From contig JAGTRP010000016.1 of assembly GCA_018261935.1 (NCBI GenBank), forward strand, positions 1 to 64,000: DNA of 64,000 bases. The letters run 5' to 3'. The notes beneath the pieces were generated by a model. The model had not been told where the DNA came from, did no database searches, and saw only the letters and a program-made list of their open reading frames with translations. Position 1 is the stretch's first letter. Each line of letters starts with the position of its first letter. This DNA is from Rhodocyclaceae bacterium. GTDB taxonomy: Bacteria; Pseudomonadota; Gammaproteobacteria; Burkholderiales; Rhodocyclaceae. Positions 56,607 through 64,000 of this stretch are shown piece by piece. A program made the translations under genes and the position numbers.

Positions 56607-57181
56607 AAAGACAAAAGGCCACCACCCAGCCACCCCGGGAAGAAATCATGGCGCTGAACAACATGCGCGAATGGGCCTATCTCCGTGGGCAGAACTTGGT
56701 CCGGGACCTGTTCTCGACAATTCAAAAATTCAAGGTCATGCCGTCCCCGGTCAACTCCCACCATCAAGCGGAATTTGAGGTCGCCCGGGGCTTCGTCGAT
56801 GGGCTGAATATAGTTCTCGACGACTCCAGAAAACTCGTTCCCCAGGAATACCGGAGACACTTCCTTCCCTATCTGCAGGATGACCTCGTCGATAACGTCG
56901 ACAAGGGCCTCCGGGTCATGGGAGACGGCTGGGTTTCGCCGTGGATCGTCCATGCCGACAAACTCCAGGCGCCTGGCCAGAATGCCCGGCGCCTGCAAAA
57001 CCTGACCATAGGGCTTTACCGGCAATTCCAGCCCTTCGATGCCGGCCGCTGCCTCACCGGCCTGGATGAAGAGTACCGGGTCATCGCCATCGAGATGCTG
57101 GAGAGCTTCTCCAAGCTCGGCCGGCATGATCGGGCCTTCATGGACGCGGCGGAAACCCTGATAAAAGGCGAGGAACCATGA
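56603..57181 (+). CDS. Hypothetical 192-residue protein
   Basis: A soluble mostly helical protein with QAEFEVARGFVDGLNIVLDD and charged C-terminal helices. No known motif is found. It lies between small helper genes and the primase with ATGA overlaps on both sides, so its job probably concerns replication or its control. Confidence 0.55.
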   Translation: MKRQKATTQPPREEIMALNNMREWAYLRGQNLVRDLFSTIQKFKVMPSPVNSHHQAEFEVARGFVDGLNIVLDDSRKLVPQEYRRHFLPYLQDDLVDNVDKGLRVMGDGWVSPWIVHADKLQAPGQNARRLQNLTIGLYRQFQPFDAGRCLTGLDEEYRVIAIEMLESFSKLGRHDRAFMDAAETLIKGEEP

Positions 57182-58203
57182 CGCGCCTATCCGTGAGCGA
57201 ACTGAGGTTGAAGGCCAACGGCCGCTGGGTCGACATCCTCACCGCCCTGGGCATCCCCCTGGAAAGCCTGACCAGGCAGAACAAGCCCTGCCCAGCCTGT
57301 GGCGGTACCGACCGCTTCAGCTTCACCGATAGCCAGGGATCCGGATCTTTCGTATGCCGCGCCATCCACCGGCAAGGGGGCGACGGCTTCGAGCTGGCCA
57401 GGCACTGGCTCAACTGCGATTTTCGGGGCGCCCTGGCCGCGGTCGCCGACGCATTGGGCGGCACGGCAGCCGTGCCGGTGGCAGTCCCGCCAACGGCACG
57501 GCCGGCACCGGCTGCCGCCCGGCCGGACAACGGTGAGGCCCTGCGCAAGTTGTGGAAGGCGTCCTCACCTATCAGCCCGGCGGATCCGGTGGGCCTTTAT
57601 CTCGCCGGCAGGGGACTTCACCTGGTGGCTGCTCTGCCCGTGCTTCGTTGCCACCCCGCCCTCCCCTACTGGCATACGGTCCATGGTCACCCTTGCCGGC
57701 TGGGCACCTACCCCGCAATGTTGGCTGCTGTACAGGGGAAGGAAGGGCGGACGGTGGCCCTTCACCGCACGTACCTGACGCCGGCGGGGGAGAAAGCGGC
57801 GCCGCAAGATCCGGATACCGGCGAAGTCCTGCCAGCCAAGAAGCTGAAGACCCGCGCCAGCAAGGTCATGCCCGGGGCGGCCGTCAGGCTGTTCTCGCCG
57901 GCCGACGGCCGGCTGGCCCTGACGGAAGGGATTGAGACAGGCTTGGCGGTCCATCTAGTCAGCGGGTTGCCGGTTTGGTCCTGCGTATCGGCCAACGGAT
58001 TGTGTACCGTGGCCCTCCCTCCGGAGATTGGGGAAGTCTTCATCGCCGGCGACAACGATGAAAGCGAGACCGGCCAGCGCGCAGCCGAGATCCTGGCCAC
58101 GCGCCTGCGGCAGGAAGGGCGACGGGTTGAAATCATCACGCCCTCAGCCACTGGATTGGACTGGCTGGACGTACTGAACGATGCAGAGAGGTGCGCTGCG
58201 TGA
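57178..58203 (+). CDS. Zinc-finger Toprim primase (P4-alpha N-terminal-like)
   Basis: This 341-residue protein is like the primase half of P4 alpha. A zinc finger starts at Cys38 and Cys41 (CPACGGTDRFSF), with Cys60 and a following histidine. A Toprim domain has LALTEGIETGLAVHL near 246 and AGDNDES near 290, with the acid residues that bind Mg2+. It makes RNA primers for element replication. In P4 the primase and helicase are one chain; here they are split, with the ATPase next. Confidence 0.85.
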   Translation: MTRLSVSELRLKANGRWVDILTALGIPLESLTRQNKPCPACGGTDRFSFTDSQGSGSFVCRAIHRQGGDGFELARHWLNCDFRGALAAVADALGGTAAVPVAVPPTARPAPAAARPDNGEALRKLWKASSPISPADPVGLYLAGRGLHLVAALPVLRCHPALPYWHTVHGHPCRLGTYPAMLAAVQGKEGRTVALHRTYLTPAGEKAAPQDPDTGEVLPAKKLKTRASKVMPGAAVRLFSPADGRLALTEGIETGLAVHLVSGLPVWSCVSANGLCTVALPPEIGEVFIAGDNDESETGQRAAEILATRLRQEGRRVEIITPSATGLDWLDVLNDAERCAA

Positions 58204-60005
58204 ATGCACGAACTGACCTGCAGCGCCTCAAGCTGGCCACGGCGAAGAAGGATGCCGGGGCCGGGAAACAGCCAAATCCAGGGGAGCCGCCTTCACCCCG
58301 GACGGACGTCCGGAAGGAAGGGATTTTTTACATCGGCACCAAGCTGGATCCGGAAACGGGCGTACCCACCGAGCTGCCCCCCCTCTGGCTGTGCGACCGG
58401 CTGGAAATCGCCGGCCGCGGTATCGATGAAAGCGGAGAGCACTACCGGATTCTTCGCTGGCACAGCCGGGGCAATCATCAGGAACAGCAGCTCGCCCTCA
58501 ACCTCGGCATGGTCGGGGAACGGCAATCCTGGGCCATCCTGCGGGCCGGCGGCCTGGCCATGGCCTCCAGCCGGCGCCCCCTGGAGCACCTGGCCGCCTG
58601 GCTGCAGACCGGCGGCGAAGACCTGATGCATACCGTCAGCCACCGGGGTGGGTGGAACCTGGGGGCCTATGTGCTCCCCAGTGGCGAAATCATCGGCAAG
58701 CCGAGCGGCCCCCTGTTCTACAACGGCGACCGCAGCCACGCCCCCGCATACCGCACCCGAGGAACTGCCGAGAGCTGGCGGGACAACGTGGCTCGTCCAT
58801 GCCATGGGAACACCCGCCCCATGCTGGCCATCGGCGCCGCCCTGGCGGCCCCTCTGCTGAACCTGGTGGGGTTGGAGTCCGGCGGTTTTCACCTTTTCGG
58901 ACCCTCAGGGTGCGGCAAGACCACATCGGCCAACGTTGGCGCCTCGATCTGGGGGATGCCTCGGGAACAGGTGTTGAACTGGGATGCGACGGCGCTCGCC
59001 CTGGCAAACGCCGCAGCGGCCCGGAACGATGGCTTGATGCTCCTCGATGAGATCGGGCAGGGCAACCCGGAAGCCGTCAGCACGGCCGCCTATCGGCTGT
59101 TCAACGGCACGGGGAAGATGCAGGGGGCTCGGGATGGTGGGAACCGTGAGATGCTGCGCTGGCGGATCCTGGTGATCTCCACGGGTGAAATCGATTTGGC
59201 GGGCTTCATGCAGGGCGGCGGCCGGCGTACCCGGGCTGGCCAGGAGGTTCGCCTTGCTAGCCTTCCGGCCGATGCCGGCTTGGGAATGGGAGCGTTCGAA
59301 CGGCTCAATGGCTTTGCCGATGCCAATCGCCTGGCGAAGGCCTTGGACAAGGCCGTCAGTGAAAATCACGGGGCCGTAGGACGCGCCTTCGTGGCCCACG
59401 TCGCCGACAAGGCCTCCTCGGTAACACAGCGCCTGCAGGCGGCAATCTCCAACCTCACAGACAGCCTTCCCCCGGAAGCCGGCGGCCAGGTCCGCCGCGT
59501 AGCCGCCCGCTTTGCGGTAACCGGCGAGGCCCTCGAGATCGCTACCGAGGCGGGCATGACCGGCTGGAAATCCGGAGACGGGCATCACGCCATCCGGCGT
59601 TGCTTCCAGGCTTGGCTTGAACGCTACGGGATCGGCAACCGGGAGGACGAGCAGATCCTGGAACAGGCGGAGGGATGGTTCGGCGCCCACGCCTGGAGCC
59701 GCTTCATCGATTGGGAGGAAGCCCGGAAGCCGGACAAGGAGCCCAACATGCGGGATTGTGCCGGTTACCGGCGCCGGGAAGGTGACGGCTTACTGACTTG
59801 GTTCGTATTTCCCCAAGTTTTTGTCGACGAGATCGCGGGTGGCTTTGACCGCTCCGCGGCGGCGGACATCCTCTCAAAGGCCGGCATGCTGCAGAAAGGC
59901 AACGACGGCAAAGCCACCAGCCAACACAAGACCCCGGACATGCCGACCCAGCCGAGGCGCTTCTACAGGTTCGTGAGCGTTTCCCGACTGGAACCGGAAA
60001 TCTGA
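58200..60005 (+). CDS. DUF927 superfamily ATPase, putative replicative helicase
   Basis: This protein of about 601 residues has DUF927-type sequence: LALNLGMVGERQSWAILRAG and LFYNGDRSHAP. Walker A FGPSGCGKTTS is near 232 and Walker B LMLLDEIGQGN near 277. The C-terminal helical part includes NREDEQILEQAEGWFGAHAW. DUF927 proteins are associated with primases in satellites and prophages and act as helicase-like ATPases. The start is a GTG at 58200 overlapping the primase stop, with a GAGAGG site. A GTG at 58191 is possible. Confidence 0.85.
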   Translation: MNARTDLQRLKLATAKKDAGAGKQPNPGEPPSPRTDVRKEGIFYIGTKLDPETGVPTELPPLWLCDRLEIAGRGIDESGEHYRILRWHSRGNHQEQQLALNLGMVGERQSWAILRAGGLAMASSRRPLEHLAAWLQTGGEDLMHTVSHRGGWNLGAYVLPSGEIIGKPSGPLFYNGDRSHAPAYRTRGTAESWRDNVARPCHGNTRPMLAIGAALAAPLLNLVGLESGGFHLFGPSGCGKTTSANVGASIWGMPREQVLNWDATALALANAAAARNDGLMLLDEIGQGNPEAVSTAAYRLFNGTGKMQGARDGGNREMLRWRILVISTGEIDLAGFMQGGGRRTRAGQEVRLASLPADAGLGMGAFERLNGFADANRLAKALDKAVSENHGAVGRAFVAHVADKASSVTQRLQAAISNLTDSLPPEAGGQVRRVAARFAVTGEALEIATEAGMTGWKSGDGHHAIRRCFQAWLERYGIGNREDEQILEQAEGWFGAHAWSRFIDWEEARKPDKEPNMRDCAGYRRREGDGLLTWFVFPQVFVDEIAGGFDRSAAADILSKAGMLQKGNDGKATSQHKTPDMPTQPRRFYRFVSVSRLEPEI

Positions 60006-60156
60006 GTGCCGGCGGCGGATTCGACCGCCGCACCAGCACTACAAACCCAGTATTCCCCAGTTTGCTGCCGAGCATCGGCGCAGGAGGCGCCAGGAAAGTG
60101 CATGGCGGATATGCCGGACGGCCATATTCCGGGCCGAGTCTGGGATAGCCTGGGCG

Positions 60157-60405
60157 TCAGCCCGAATTCCGGACGGGCCTAGTTTTGCGATTGCGGACAT
60201 CCGGCTTGCTCAGTGGTTTGCTTGCTGCCTCCTTCCGCGCATCGAGCCAGGCGACCACCTCATCGTAATCCCAGACGACGCAGCGCGACGTCAGAGCGAA
60301 TCGCTTCGGGAAATCTCCGCGGTTTTCCAACTGGTAGATGGTGCTGGCAGAGAGCGGCACCATTTTCAGTAGCTCAGCCAAGCGGATGGCTTTTGTGATG
60401 GTCAT
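60157..60405 (-). CDS. AlpA family regulator
   Basis: This 82-residue AlpA-type winged-helix protein carries IRLAELLKMVPLSASTIYQL and CVVWDYDEVVAWLDARK. It starts at ATG 60405 after a GCGAGGG site. In P4 and CP4-57, AlpA activates the integrase or replication genes. Here it lies between the replication operon and the iteron array, transcribed toward the operon. Confidence 0.88.
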   Translation of the reverse strand: MTITKAIRLAELLKMVPLSASTIYQLENRGDFPKRFALTSRCVVWDYDEVVAWLDARKEAASKPLSKPDVRNRKTRPVRNSG

Positions 60406-60613
60406 CAAATTGCCCTCGCTTCACACCGCCACAGAAATCGCCCTGGAACCGCAAAAGCAGCCCAGGGAAAGCAGCATATCACCTGAGCCTAAAAATCGCC
60501 TTGGATGGCCTGGAAATGGCCTTGGCGCCAATCGCAGTGGCCGCCAACCGGACAGCCTGCGTAGCCAAGAGTACAAGGCAGGGAAGCAACCTTAATGGCA
60601 TGGTTAATGCTAC

Positions 60614-60896
60614 GTGCGCGCGCACCTGCGACGAAAACCATGGTGTTACCGGTGTTACCAGTGTTACCTAATCAATATCCTCATGAATATATTTGATTAT
60701 TTTGGTAACACTTAGGTAACACCATTTTTCCGGCGGTGTTACCAGACCCCTGGTAACACCTAAAAAATAGCCTTGGTGTTACTGAGGTGTTACCCGGAGA
60801 TCAAGCAATGACGCGGGTTTCCGGGCTAGGTAACACCGTACCACCGGTAACACCGGTTTTTCTGCTCACGCCTGCGCGCGCACGCGTGTACACGCG
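60614..60896. promoter_or_regulatory. Putative iteron-type replication origin
   Basis: Between 60642 and 60854 the 9-mer GGTGTTACC or its complement occurs eleven times, eight perfectly and three with one mismatch. The sites start at 60642, 60651, 60660, 60704, 60715, 60735, 60752, 60775, 60786, 60829 and 60846. An A+T-rich patch at 60669-60703 lies inside. Two palindromes, GTGCGCGCGCAC (60614-60625) and CGCGTGTACACGCG (60883-60896), flank the array. This matches the type of origin and iteron region bound by P4 alpha. No gene overlaps it. Confidence 0.8.
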
Positions 60897-60991
60897 CGAG
60901 GGACTTTTCCCTTTCTCGCCCTGTACTGGCTCTTGCTAAAGCCAAGTCTCGATGGTTGCCCGAACGTATCCAACCGAATACACTCATAAGC

Positions 60992-61287
60992 ATGTATTCG
61001 ATCCAACAGACCGAGACGTTCGCGAAGTGGCTTTCCGGACTGCGCGACTTGCGGGCCCGAGCTCGCATCGTCGCCGGGTCCGCCAGGCCGAACACGGCAA
61101 CCTTGGCGACACCAAATCCGTTGGCGGTGGCGTTTCGGAAATGCGGATCGATGTTGGGGCGGGGTATCGCCTGTACTACACCCGGCGCGGCGACATCCTG
61201 GTCATCCTCCTGGTCGGCGGCGACAAGTCGACCCAGGACAAGGATATCCGGCGTGCCCAGGCGATGCTGGGGGAACTGGAGGAATGA
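60992..61287 (+). pseudogene. RelE/HigB-type toxin with a frameshift
   Basis: The first 28 residues (MYSIQQTETFAKWLSGLRDL onward) match the start of the RelE/HigB toxin family. The rest of the family (VRQAEHGNLGDTKSVGGGVS, then MRIDVGAGYRLYYTRRGD) lies in another frame. One missing base at about 61074-61075, where two Cs stand instead of the expected three, explains the shift. Unless this is a sequencing error, the toxin is inactive. The antitoxin gene follows after three bases. Confidence 0.75.
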
Positions 61288-61290
61288 ACC

Positions 61291-61584
61291 ATGGCTGAGA
61301 AACTGACCCCATTCGACGCTTCGGAATATCTCGACAGCGACGAGGCGATTTCCGAATACCTGACGGCAGCGCTCGAAGCCGACGATCCAGACCTGTTGCT
61401 GGCCGCCCTTGGCGACATCGCCAAGGCCCGCGGGATGAGCCAGATCGCCAAGGAGACCGGACTTGGCCGTGAAAGCCTTTACAAAGCCCTGGCCCCCGGC
61501 GCCAAACCGCGCTTTGACACGATCCTCAAGGTCATGCACGCCCTTGGGGTCAGGCTGGAGGCTTCACCCGTTCAGCACGCCTAG
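61291..61584 (+). CDS. HigA-like antitoxin
   Basis: This 97-residue helix-turn-helix protein has DASEYLDSDEAISEYLTAAL at the front and GMSQIAKETGLGRESLYKAL as the DNA-binding helix. It is of the kind paired with RelE/HigB-like toxins. It would repress the pair and bind the toxin. Because the toxin is frameshifted it may now act only as a repressor. Of note, the pair lies between the origin and the right attachment site. Confidence 0.88.
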   Translation: MAEKLTPFDASEYLDSDEAISEYLTAALEADDPDLLLAALGDIAKARGMSQIAKETGLGRESLYKALAPGAKPRFDTILKVMHALGVRLEASPVQHA

Positions 61585-61596
61585 CGAAAAGGTTCA

Positions 61597-61616
61597 GGGG
61601 GTATTTCTGGGGGTAT
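61597..61616 (+). promoter_or_regulatory. Right integrase arm-type sites (GGGGGTAT)
   Basis: Two direct copies of GGGGGTAT at 61597-61604 and 61609-61616, 54 bases before the right attachment site. They mirror the copies at 48210-48268. Confidence 0.6.
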
Positions 61617-61669
61617 ATTCCTCGCGGCGTTTTCGCAATACCGCACGAGGCAGGCAATAGCCGGCACAA

Positions 61670-61691
61670 TTCGATTCCTGTCGAGGGACCA
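61670..61691 (+). repeat. Right attachment site
   Basis: It holds the same 18 bases as the left site followed by ACCA, with one G missing relative to the tRNA. There is no other tRNA sequence here, so it marks the far end of the element. Confidence 0.85.
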
Positions 61692-61729
61692 AAGCCGCAA
61701 CCGCAACGAACAGGCCCGCCGCAGCGGCG

Positions 61730-62206
61730 CTAAGAAGCCCCTTCCATCTGCATCTGCAGATAGTTCTGCAACCCAAGCTCGCCCACCAGGGCGATCTGGG
61801 TTTCCAACCAGTCGATGTGCCCTTCGGTCTCCGCCAGGATTCCCTTCAGCAGATCCCGGGAAACGAAATCCCGGGCGCCCTCGCAATAGGCAACGCCATC
61901 CACCAGGTCGGCACGGGCCGCGTATTCGGCCTTGAGGTCCCCATCCAGGCACTCCGGCACGCTCTCCCCCACCAGGAGCTTGTGGAAGTTGTGCATATTG
62001 GGCCGCCCTTCCAGGAAAAGGATGCGCTCGATGAGGCGGTCGGCGTGCCGCATCTCCTCGATGGATTCGTCGTATTCCCGCTTGCCCAGCCGGACGAGGC
62101 CCCAATGCCTGTACATCCGGGCATGGAGAAAGTACTGGTTGACGGCGGTGAGCTCATCGGCCAGCTGGCGATTGAGCAGCTGCAGAACTTTAGGGTCGCC
62201 TTTCAT
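61730..62206 (-). CDS. bfr: Bacterioferritin
   Basis: This 24-mer iron-storage protein subunit has 158 residues, as in E. coli Bfr, and the same opening MKGDPKVLQLLN. Glu18, Glu51, His54, Glu94 and His130 of the ferroxidase centre are present, as is heme ligand Met52. The position of Glu127 is Thr, with Glu126 and Glu128 beside it. Such variation can mark a Bfr type with changed iron oxidation or a pair with a second subunit. Confidence 0.93.
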   Translation of the reverse strand: MKGDPKVLQLLNRQLADELTAVNQYFLHARMYRHWGLVRLGKREYDESIEEMRHADRLIERILFLEGRPNMHNFHKLLVGESVPECLDGDLKAEYAARADLVDGVAYCEGARDFVSRDLLKGILAETEGHIDWLETQIALVGELGLQNYLQMQMEGAS

Positions 62207-62313
62207 GCTGCCTCCGGAATCGGGTCGCTTCCATGAGACAGCGGCAATCGGCAGCCGTTTTCATTCCCTCGCCCGGGTCCGGGGCGCCGGACACCGCCTT
62301 TATAATGTCGCCC

Positions 62314-63093
62314 ATGCTGTCAAGAAACTCCCGTAGCAATCTCCACGCCGTCGATATCAGCGAAAAGTCCGGCGTCCGTTACCTGCATTTCGGCTCCGAC
62401 TGGGTCCAGGGCGCCATGCGCATCGCCCGCCCCTGGGCGCTGGAACTGGCCTACACCCGTGAAATGATGGCCGCCCTGCTGCTGCGGCCGGATACGGGCT
62501 GGCCCCGCCGGGCACTGCTCATCGGCCTGGGGGCCGGCTCCCTGGCCCGGTTCATTTACCGTCACCTGCCGGACTGCCGCATGACGGTGGTGGAAATCAA
62601 CCCCCAGGTGGAGATGATCGCCCGCCAGTATTTCAACCTGCCCGACGACCCCAAGCGCCTGCGCATCGTCATCGGCGACGGCGCCGAATACATGCTGCAG
62701 GGTGGCGACACCTACGATCTCATCCTCAACGACGGCTTCGACCCCGACGCCCGGGCCGGCGCCCTCGACACCCTGCCCTTCTATCAGGCCTGCCGCGCCC
62801 GCCTCGGGGACCGGGGCCTCCTGTCGGTCAATCTCCTCGGCCGCAACCGCGGCGCCCAGGCCAGTGCCGACCGCATCGGCCAGGCTTTCGACGGGCGCGC
62901 CATCCTCTTTCCCTCCTGCGACAGCGGCAATGCCATCGCCTTTGCCGCCGCCGGCGAACCAGTCGCCACTTCCCTGGAAGAGATGCGGGAACACGCCGTC
63001 GAACTGCGGAAAACCACCGGCCTCGATCTCCTGCCGGCGGTTAGCCGGCTGCAGCTGACAAAATCCCTGCCGGGCGGCAAACTGCTCCTCTAG
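62314..63093 (+). CDS. Spermidine-synthase-like protein
   Basis: This protein of about 259 residues has the fold of polyamine aminopropyltransferases: RALLIGLGAGSLARFIYRHL (nucleotide-fold glycine loop), VVEINPQVEMIARQYF and DLILNDGFDPDA. Some catalytic acid residues of true spermidine synthases differ (NDGFDP in place of the usual DSTDP), so it may have another substrate. Starts at 62305 or 62314 are possible, with no clear ribosome-binding site. A TATAAT just in front could be a -10 box. Confidence 0.8.
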   Translation: MLSRNSRSNLHAVDISEKSGVRYLHFGSDWVQGAMRIARPWALELAYTREMMAALLLRPDTGWPRRALLIGLGAGSLARFIYRHLPDCRMTVVEINPQVEMIARQYFNLPDDPKRLRIVIGDGAEYMLQGGDTYDLILNDGFDPDARAGALDTLPFYQACRARLGDRGLLSVNLLGRNRGAQASADRIGQAFDGRAILFPSCDSGNAIAFAAAGEPVATSLEEMREHAVELRKTTGLDLLPAVSRLQLTKSLPGGKLLL

Positions 63094-63245
63094 CCGCCAT
63101 ACATTGAACCCCCTCTTGAATTTGCGGTCGCACAGGCTAGAACGAATAGTGTTCGGTCGCCGGGAAACCCATGCCGGGACCGAACGGAATCCTCTAGGCG
63201 TGGCCATGGGGAAATAGCTAGAACCATTCCACACTTACGGAGGCA

Positions 63246-63527
63246 ATGATGCTGGCAATGCAAGACCTGCTGGACTATTGCGATCTCGATGAGGGAGAAA
63301 TCGAGGCCATCGCTGAACACGAGCATGTGCCACTTGCCATCGCGGCTGAGATGAGTGAGTCCTTGTTGAGTTCGCCCGAAGGGGTGTGCAGACTGCACAC
63401 GATGATTGCGGAAAACATGGAACGCGCCGTGAAACACGGCCGGTTCAACCATGTCAAGGAGCTGGAAACCATCTATCAGCATTTGCAGCGGACCCACCCG
63501 CTACCCGCTTCCCGAATGCACGCCTGA
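63246..63527 (+). CDS. Conserved hypothetical protein
   Basis: This 93-residue acidic helical protein (LLDYCDLDEGEIEAIAEHEH, ending RTHPLPASRMHA) has a strong ACGGAGG site. It looks like a small protein found in Rhodocyclales, with no known function. Confidence 0.7.
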   Translation: MMLAMQDLLDYCDLDEGEIEAIAEHEHVPLAIAAEMSESLLSSPEGVCRLHTMIAENMERAVKHGRFNHVKELETIYQHLQRTHPLPASRMHA

Positions 63528-63552
63528 GCCTTTTTCGGGAGGATGGGCCCAT

Positions 63553-63579
63553 AAGGCCCGGCTCCGCAGCCGGGCCTTT
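63553..63579. terminator. Bidirectional terminator
   Basis: Stem AAGGCCCGGCT/AGCCGGGCCTT with loop CCGC and a short T-run. It serves the small gene and the convergent regulator. Confidence 0.85.
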
Positions 63580-63593
63580 CATTGGGTACTTTT

Positions 63594-64000
63594 CTAGACT
63601 TTCTCCAGTTGTCCGAAGCCGTGTTCGACGGCATAGACCGCCGCCTGCACCCGGCTGGAGAGATTGAGCTTCTTGAAAATGTTCTGGACGTGGATCTTGA
63701 CCGTGCTTTCGGCCAGATCGAGGGCACGGGCGATTTCCTTGTTGCTCTCGCCCCGGGCCAGGCAGCCGAGAATTTCCCTTTCCCGCGGCGACAGCTTTTC
63801 CTTCTCCACCGCCACCGGCGCCGCCTGGCTCTGGCTGCGGACGCCCTGGATGAGCTTGGCCGTCATCTGGGGCGAAATGATGGATTCTCCCCGGGCCGCC
63901 CGGCGGATGGCGTCCACCAGGGTTTCGGTCTCGATATTCTTGAGCAGGTATCCGGTGGCCCCGGCCTTCAAGGTCTCCAGGAGGTCTTCGGCGTCTTCCG
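63594..64000 (-). CDS. NarL/FixJ-type response regulator, partial
   Basis: The gene continues beyond the window. The visible part has the end of a receiver domain (AGATGYLLKNIETETLVDAI) with the conserved lysine, and the LuxR-type helix-turn-helix LSPREREILGCLARGESNKE followed by STVKIHVQNIFKKLNL. This is the arrangement of NarL-family regulators, which bind DNA when phosphorylated. A two-component kinase would be expected nearby, outside the window. Confidence 0.92.
   Translation of the reverse strand, partial: EDAEDLLETLKAGATGYLLKNIETETLVDAIRRAARGESIISPQMTAKLIQGVRSQSQAAPVAVEKEKLSPREREILGCLARGESNKEIARALDLAESTVKIHVQNIFKKLNLSSRVQAAVYAVEHGFGQLEKV

Larger units (their letters stand above)
48073..61691. 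mobile_element. Integrated P4-like satellite/prophage element in tRNA-Arg
   Basis: An element of about 13.6 kb begins in the tRNA-Arg 3' end and ends at a partial copy of the same 3' end at 61670-61691. It contains an integrase next to the attachment site, AlpA-type regulators, a Psu-like protein (weak), a tail-chaperone pair, a tape-measure protein, an Ogr/Delta zinc finger, a primase, a DUF927 ATPase, an iteron-like origin and an antitoxin with a broken toxin. No capsid, portal, terminase, lysis, sheath or baseplate gene is found, so it should need a P2-like helper phage to be packaged. Confidence 0.85.

Noticed and set aside
60642-60854. Repeated 9-mers as a CRISPR or terminator array
   Set aside because: The units are too short, irregularly spaced and in both orientations, which fits iterons instead.
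61670-61691. Second tRNA-Arg gene
   Set aside because: Only the last 22 bases are present; no anticodon or D-arm, so it is an attachment-site copy.

Overview
This is a GC-rich, densely coded chromosome segment that looks like a betaproteobacterium of the Rhodocyclales (Azospira/Dechloromonas-like). That placement rests on the bamC-dapA order, the split three-subunit transhydrogenase, many soluble chemotaxis and two-component proteins, a CZB-type chemoreceptor and the protein sequence style. It is inference, not a database result. Most genes are ordinary core functions. Three stretches look acquired: a low-GC antiporter block at the left end, a 2.8-kb islet at tRNA-Ser, and a 13.6-kb satellite-like element at tRNA-Arg.

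Layout. At 1-3040 a lower-GC block carries nhaA and nhaD and abuts the truncated 3' end of a third antiporter gene. At 4146-6930 lies the pntAA-pntAB-pntB operon. At 7052-8689 are a response regulator, a phosphatase fragment and a cold-shock gene. At 9062-11588 is modABC, followed by a DsrC/TusE-like gene, a soluble chemoreceptor, a hemerythrin and an RlmN-like methylase. At 15030-20181 (minus strand) sits a kaiC-kaiB-kaiB-histidine kinase-response regulator operon with a second regulator downstream. At 20485-29547 are a TPR protein, SapC-like, Tim44-like, CNNM/CorC-like, AI-2E-type and YceI proteins, then an Hpt/REC-PAS-kinase pair.

At 29774-32618 a 24-bp direct repeat of the tRNA-Ser(UGA) 3' end brackets an islet with one tight three-gene operon: two unrecognised proteins and a metallo-beta-lactamase-fold hydrolase. 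There is no integrase. The original terminator of the tRNA gene lies just outside the far repeat, so the insertion split a tRNA transcription unit. I consider this one of the two best candidates for an undescribed system.

At 32815-47895 are core genes: a Bax-inhibitor-1 family protein, rlmD, a small lipoprotein, bamC, dapA, tilS, accA, an AlkA-like glycosylase, mobA, two HDOD proteins, an uup-MFS operon and a 44-residue membrane protein coupled to it.

At 48073-61691 a tyrosine integrase next to tRNA-Arg(CCU) and a near-exact tRNA 3'-end copy on the far side delimit an integrated element. It has P4-satellite-like features: an integrase, AlpA-type regulators, an Ogr/Delta zinc-finger activator, a zinc-finger/Toprim primase, a DUF927 helicase-like ATPase and an iteron-rich putative origin. 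It also carries a P2-type tail chaperone pair with a -1 frameshift site and a full-length tape-measure gene, but no capsid, portal, terminase, sheath or baseplate gene. A toxin-antitoxin pair, with the toxin frameshifted, closes the element. After it come bacterioferritin, a spermidine-synthase-like protein, a small hypothetical protein and a NarL-type regulator cut by the window end.
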